Below, piece by piece: positions 5,216 through 9,630 of a DNA stretch of 9,630 bases. The DNA lies in contig JAOAES010000335.1 of the NCBI GenBank assembly GCA_026416655.1, positions 1 to 9,630 on the forward strand. Direction: 5' to 3'. Every line of letters starts with the position of its first letter. Position 1 is the stretch's first letter. The notes under the pieces are model-generated. The model ran no database searches, was not told the origin of the DNA, and was given only the letters and a program-made list of their open reading frames with translations. This DNA comes from Fimbriimonadales bacterium (GTDB taxonomy: Bacteria; Armatimonadota; Fimbriimonadia; Fimbriimonadales; GBS-DC). Position numbers and translations under genes: made by a program.

Positions 5216-6415
5216 TTACCAGGTGTCCGTCTTGCCCGAATCGTCACGCTGGATGGGCGCGCCCAACCACGAGTAGGGGTAGTTCGGGTCTTCCAGCTCC
5301 AGCGCGGCTTTCGCCACCTGCAAGGGACGGAAGGTGTCCATCATCACCGCCATCTCTTCTGTGTGGGTCGCCCCGAGGCTCGCTTCCACCGCGCCCGGCT
5401 GCGGTCCGTGTGGAATGCCGGACGGATGGAGCGTAATCGACCCCACCTCAATCCCGCGCCGACTACCGAACTTCTTGTTCACATAGTACAGCACCTCGTC
5501 GCTGTCGAGGTTGCTGTGGTTGTAGGGCACGGGGATTGCCTGCGGATGGTAGTCCAGCATACGCGGGCAGAAGGAGCAGACGACGAAGCCCGGTCCTTCG
5601 AAGGTCTGGTGGATGGGCGGAGGCATGTGGATGCGCCCTGTGATGGGTTCAAAGTCGTGGATGTTGAACGCCCACGGGTACACATAGCCGTCCCAGCCGA
5701 CCACATCGAACGGGTGATGCTCGTAATGATAGGCGTACACGCGCCCGCGCCGATGGATACGCACTTCAAAGTCGCCCGTGTCGGTGCGCGTTTCCAACTC
5801 TTCAGGCGTGCGGATGTCGCGCTCGCAGTAAGGCGAATGCTCCATCAACTGTCCGTATTCGTTGCGGTAGCGTTTCGGCGTCTCAATCTGTCCCCCGATT
5901 GCCTCAATCCAGACCAGCTTGGCGGGCAGAGCGTCGAACACGAGCCGCCAGATGGTTCCGTGGGGGATAATCAGGTAATCGCCCTCGCGGAAACGCAGAT
6001 GCCCGAACTGCGACTCCAGCTTGCCTGTGCCTTCATGCACGAAAATCAGGTCGTCGCCGTCGGCGTTTTTGTAAAAGTAGTCCATCTGCTCAATCGGGCG
6101 CGCCACGGAGAAGATGACATTCTCGTTGAACATCAGCTCTACGCGCCCGGTAATCGCATCGCCCGAGGGGGGCATTTCGCCCGTGCGGAAGTGACGATGT
6201 TGCAGCACAGGCTCCTCGATGGGCTCGATGCGCCGCTCATAGCAGGTGTGAAACTCCTTCACGCGCGTCGGCGGATAGTAGTGATACAAGATCGACTGAA
6301 TGCCCGAAAAGCCTTCTGTGCCCAGCACCTCCTCCGCGTACAGCCCGCCGTCAGGACGGCGGAACTGGATATGCCGCTTCGGAGGCAGTTGTCCCATGCG
6401 TACATACCACGGCAT
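5216..6415 (-). CDS. hmgA: Homogentisate 1,2-dioxygenase family protein (short bacterial type)
   Basis: Homogentisate dioxygenase opens the ring of homogentisate with O2 to give maleylacetoacetate, in tyrosine and phenylalanine breakdown, using a non-haem Fe(II). This 399-aa protein is shorter than the ~445-aa human enzyme. It has the two-part cupin layout: RFREGDYLIIPHGTIWRL (141-158) in the first half, and PYNHSNLDSDEVLYY (297-311) with TLHPSGIPHGPQPG (328-341) in the second. H300 and H336 match iron ligands His335 and His371 of the human enzyme, with the same 36-residue spacing; H330 matches His365. The position of ligand Glu341 falls on D306, with E307 beside it. The family call is firm, but substrate identity is less so because shorter relatives are poorly characterised. 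It has its own promoter with GGGAGG 9 nt before the ATG. No other tyrosine-catabolic gene is in the window; aroC is just upstream. Confidence 0.85.
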   Translation of the reverse strand: MPWYVRMGQLPPKRHIQFRRPDGGLYAEEVLGTEGFSGIQSILYHYYPPTRVKEFHTCYERRIEPIEEPVLQHRHFRTGEMPPSGDAITGRVELMFNENVIFSVARPIEQMDYFYKNADGDDLIFVHEGTGKLESQFGHLRFREGDYLIIPHGTIWRLVFDALPAKLVWIEAIGGQIETPKRYRNEYGQLMEHSPYCERDIRTPEELETRTDTGDFEVRIHRRGRVYAYHYEHHPFDVVGWDGYVYPWAFNIHDFEPITGRIHMPPPIHQTFEGPGFVVCSFCPRMLDYHPQAIPVPYNHSNLDSDEVLYYVNKKFGSRRGIEVGSITLHPSGIPHGPQPGAVEASLGATHTEEMAVMMDTFRPLQVAKAALELEDPNYPYSWLGAPIQRDDSGKTDTW

Positions 6416-6424
6416 CGTGGATTA

Positions 6425-6452
6425 CCTCCCTATGATGTGATGGCAAATTATA
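6425..6452 (-). promoter_or_regulatory. Extended -10 promoter and ribosome binding site of hmgA
   Basis: On the minus strand TGCTATAAT gives a consensus -10 TATAAT (6447-6452) with the extended TGn element. At the 17-18 bp spacing only a 3-of-6 -35 match (GACACA) is seen, as is common for extended -10 promoters. Transcription would begin near 6440, leaving a leader of about 25 nt that carries GGGAGG (6425-6430), 9 nt before the ATG. It separates hmgA from the aroC operon and is the only classical leadered promoter clearly visible in the window. Confidence 0.65.
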
Positions 6453-6483
6453 GCATGCGCCTGCGTCTATTGTGTCTGCGTGT

Positions 6484-7562
<1,079 letters not shown>

Positions 7563-7566
<4 letters not shown>

Positions 7567-9179
7567 GACTCGGTCAACTCTTCTATCGTTTCGCGAATCC
7601 AGCGTTCGATCCAGCCGTCGCACACGATGGCTTCGTTCGTCTCCCGAATCGCCTCCAGCTGAGCGAGGATGCGGCGGGGGCGCACATCCTCTTCCTCTAT
7701 CTGATCCAGCAACTCCAGCCCCAACTGACTAACTTGTTCCAGACGCAAGAGCCATGGGGTGATTTCCTCGATCAGTTCGGGGTTGTGGACGGCTTGTTTG
7801 AGGCGTCGGGGCAGCGTGGCAAGCTGCGTGAGCGCGTCGCGCAGGGGTTCAGGGTCGCCCGTGGTCTGCCAGTCTTCAATCGCGCGCTCCACTTCGGGGG
7901 GCGACTCCGCCCAGTGGCGCGTCCACAGGTTCTGCTTGCAGAACTCCCACATCACGGGCATCGCCTCTTCGCCCACCAGGTGCGCAATCGAGTTCTTCCA
8001 GCTGCGCTGCGGGTCATACGCTTCGGCGTTCCACAGGAAATCGGCGTAAGTGCCCAGCGACACCTTCGACGCCTCCGCCTGATTCATCGGGTTGGACACG
8101 AGGGCTTCGAGGTGCGTGAGAGTCTCCGCGTCGCGCCCGGTAATCGCGCCCATCAGCAGGCGGCTGGTCTCGTAGTCGTTCACGGGGTAGTTGTCCCACA
8201 CGAACGGCTTGCGCTGAATGGCGAGTTTGAACAGCTCGGCGTCCTCGTGGGTGATTTCGCGCGAGACGACTTTGGGACCTGTCCACATGATGGAGATTCC
8301 GCGCTCGGTGCGTTCGCCGAGTTCGCGCACATAGGGCGGCTCGCCGCGATTGTGATAGAAGGTGGGGCACACAATCAGCCAGTTCTGGGCGTCGCGCTCT
8401 TTTAGCCAGTGGTTCAGGCGGTTGGCGAGGTCGGCGTGCGCATGCGCCAGCGAGCCGTAGACCTGCTTGTCGGCGTCGTGTTGCAGCTCTTCGGGGATGT
8501 CGTCCACCAGCAATCCGAAGCTGCGCACGCCCATCTGTCGCACGGCTTCGATTTTCGCGGTGAGCCGTTCGAACTCGGTGGGGTCGGAGTAGACCATCGA
8601 TAGCCCCGGGCTGATACAGAACACGAATTCGATGAAGTTTTCGTGGGCGCGCTGCACCAGTTCGTTCAGGCGGGCAGCGTCGGCGGCGGGGTATGGCTCG
8701 CGCCACCGCTCGCGATGGTACGGGTCGTCTTTGGGCGCGTACAGGTAGATGTTCATCTTGTGCGCGCCCATGAAGTCGAGCATCTTCAGGCGGGCGTTGT
8801 GAGTCCAGGGCTTGCCGTAGAAGCCCTCCACGACGCCGCGCCACGCGAGGCTGGGCGAATCATCCACCTGCATAACGGGGATTGCCTTCGTGTCCCACGC
8901 CTGCAACAGGGTATGGCATGCGTAGAAGGCGGCGCGGGGCGAACCAGCATGGATGTAGATTCGCCCGTTCTCCACGCGCAAACGATAGGCTTCCTCGGCG
9001 AGGGTGGGGTCGTGTTCCACGAACGCCGTCCAGCCACCGAAAGAGGTTCCCAACTCGCGTAGCGGACGGATTGCCCGTAGCCATTCGGGGCTGGGCGGCA
9101 TCTTGATGGCATGGCAGCCCGCAAAGGGCAGCCGCTCCGACGAAACGTCAGCGTTTCGGGGTAAAGGTAGCCAGCGCAT
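7563..9179 (-). CDS. GH84 beta-N-acetylglucosaminidase (O-GlcNAcase-like), no signal peptide
   Basis: GH84 enzymes remove N-acetylglucosamine from beta-linked substrates, including O-GlcNAc proteins, by substrate-assisted catalysis. Numbering below counts from the GTG at 9185. Residues about 20-110 resemble the small alpha/beta domain before many GH20/GH84 catalytic domains ([15 protein letters not shown], then [13 protein letters not shown]). The barrel starts at [13 protein letters not shown] (115-127). It continues with YAPKDDPYH (149-157, K152), the catalytic Asp pair in GLLVDDIPE (D228, D229), CPTFYH (273-278), WDNYPVND (330-337) and [14 protein letters not shown] (364-377), all typical of sugar binding in the family. 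A helical C-terminal region (about 400-540) follows. The N terminus ([15 protein letters not shown]) has no signal peptide, unlike secreted GH84 enzymes, so it is predicted cytosolic. The start at 9179 is preferred to GTG 9185 because AAGGA is 7 nt from the ATG and only 1 nt from the GTG. The gene begins 11 nt after tpx and overlaps aroC. Confidence 0.92.
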
Positions 9180-9186
9180 AGCCACT

Positions 9187-9191
9187 TCCTT
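9187..9191 (-). promoter_or_regulatory. Ribosome binding site of the GH84 gene, overlapping the tpx stop
   Basis: AAGGA on the minus strand begins within the last base of the tpx TAA and ends 7 nt before the ATG at 9179. It decides the start: the in-frame GTG at 9185 would be only 1 nt away. The overlap with the tpx stop points to one transcript and probably translational coupling. Confidence 0.6.
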
Positions 9192-9630
9192 TAGCCAATC
9201 ACTTGACGCACGGCTTGCAACGCCGCGTCGTAGTTCGGATGGCTCGTGATTTCAGGCACATATTCGGCATAGCGGATAATCCCTTGCGGGTCTACCACAA
9301 ACACCGCGCGGCTGAGGATACGCAACTCTTTCACCAGCGTCCCATACGCCTGCCCGAATGCGCCCTCGCGGTGGTCGGACAGCACTTCGATTTTGTCGAT
9401 GTTCTCTGCGCCGCAGAACCGCTTCTGCGCGAAGGGCAAGTCCATGCTTACGGTAATCACCTTCACCGTGTCGGGCAGTTTGCTCGCTTCTTCGTTGAAG
9501 CGTTTGGTCTGCGCGCTGCAGACGCCGGTATCGATGGAAGGCACGACGCTTATCAGCAGCGTGTGTCCTTTATAGTTGTGGATGTTCACGGGCGTCAGGT
9601 CTTGCGTAATGACGGTTGCATCGGGCGCGG
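9191..9630 (-). CDS. tpx: Thiol peroxidase Tpx (5' end outside window)
   Basis: Tpx is an atypical 2-Cys peroxiredoxin that reduces hydrogen peroxide and alkyl hydroperoxides with electrons from thioredoxin. The visible 145 codons run open to the window edge; family length is about 165-170, so some 20-25 N-terminal residues are missing. Counting from the first complete codon, the peroxidatic cysteine is C37 in PSIDTGVC, followed by the QTKRF segment. The resolving cysteine is C72 in LPFAQKRFCGAE. The two are 35 residues apart, close to the 34 of the E. coli enzyme. SRAVFVVDPQGIIRYAEYV and EITSHPNYDAALQAV give the usual C-terminal strand and helix. The frame continues in phase through APDATVITQDLTPVNIHNY to the edge, so the gene is not broken. 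No internal start is implied; the GTG at 9589 is a valine codon. The GH84 gene follows 11 nt downstream, giving a likely tpx-GH84-aroC transcript. Confidence 0.96.
   Translation of the reverse strand, partial: APDATVITQDLTPVNIHNYKGHTLLISVVPSIDTGVCSAQTKRFNEEASKLPDTVKVITVSMDLPFAQKRFCGAENIDKIEVLSDHREGAFGQAYGTLVKELRILSRAVFVVDPQGIIRYAEYVPEITSHPNYDAALQAVRQVIG

Noticed and set aside
7567..7623. Longer chorismate synthase start at 7623
   Set aside because: The 19 extra residues are not conserved and are encoded within the GH84 coding sequence; the family N terminus begins exactly at the ATG at 7566, which overlaps the GH84 stop.
8014..8844. A 276-codon minus-strand frame inside the GH84 gene in another phase
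   Set aside because: Arg-rich composition typical of a frame-shifted reading of a GC-rich gene; it overlaps the GH84 catalytic region.

Overview
The window is gene-dense, GC-rich bacterial chromosomal DNA (about 60% G+C by eye). It holds nine complete or nearly complete protein genes plus two cut by the window edges (11 in total). No RNA gene, transposon, CRISPR array or prophage gene is visible. The gene mix is mainly housekeeping: pantetheine-phosphate adenylyltransferase, chorismate synthase, thiol peroxidase and a WecB/TagA glycosyltransferase. Beside these sit a cytosolic-looking GH84 hexosaminidase and a short bacterial-type homogentisate dioxygenase. This mix, the compact overlapping gene ends and the apparent leaderless promoters fit a free-living aerobic, possibly thermophilic bacterium of an Armatimonadota/Chloroflexota/Deinococcota-like lineage. 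That placement is an inference from gene style only and is low confidence.

Layout. 1-800 (-): 5' part of a secreted DUF4139-type protein. 907-1539 (+): histidine phosphatase, divergent from it. 3046-1536 (-): a two-gene unit, WecB/TagA/CpsF glycosyltransferase followed by a RecB/Cas4-like PD-(D/E)XK protein with a probable Fe-S cysteine set. 3181-4089 (+): GT2 glycosyltransferase, divergent from that unit. 9630-4086 (-): a run of six same-strand genes in the order thiol peroxidase (5' end missing), GH84 hexosaminidase, chorismate synthase, homogentisate dioxygenase, CoaD, hendecad coiled-coil protein. The first three are tightly packed (11-nt gap, then an ATGA overlap). hmgA has its own extended -10 promoter, and coaD appears to have a leaderless promoter. 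No gap between genes exceeds about 140 bp.

How the genes work together: the two glycosyltransferases on either side of 3047-3180 probably serve cell-surface or exopolysaccharide synthesis. aroC (end of the shikimate pathway) lies directly upstream of hmgA (tyrosine/phenylalanine catabolism), so aromatic synthesis and breakdown are neighbours with separate promoters. GH84, tpx and aroC share a transcript with no obvious shared pathway.

Most notable signals: (1) five genes lack a convincing well-spaced Shine-Dalgarno sequence, and each carries a TANNNT hexamer, usually within GGTANNNT, 7-10 nt before its ATG. This is the signature of leaderless transcription, whereas the genes with a good SD lack it. 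(2) Both convergent gene pairs end in the same 4-nt TTAG stop-codon overlap, one of them inside a perfect 6-bp hairpin. (3) The GH84 enzyme has an intact catalytic Asp pair and no signal peptide, raising the possibility of an intracellular O-GlcNAc system. (4) In the homogentisate dioxygenase, the position of the Glu iron ligand appears to hold Asp, with Glu next to it. I saw no clear new defence or mobile system.
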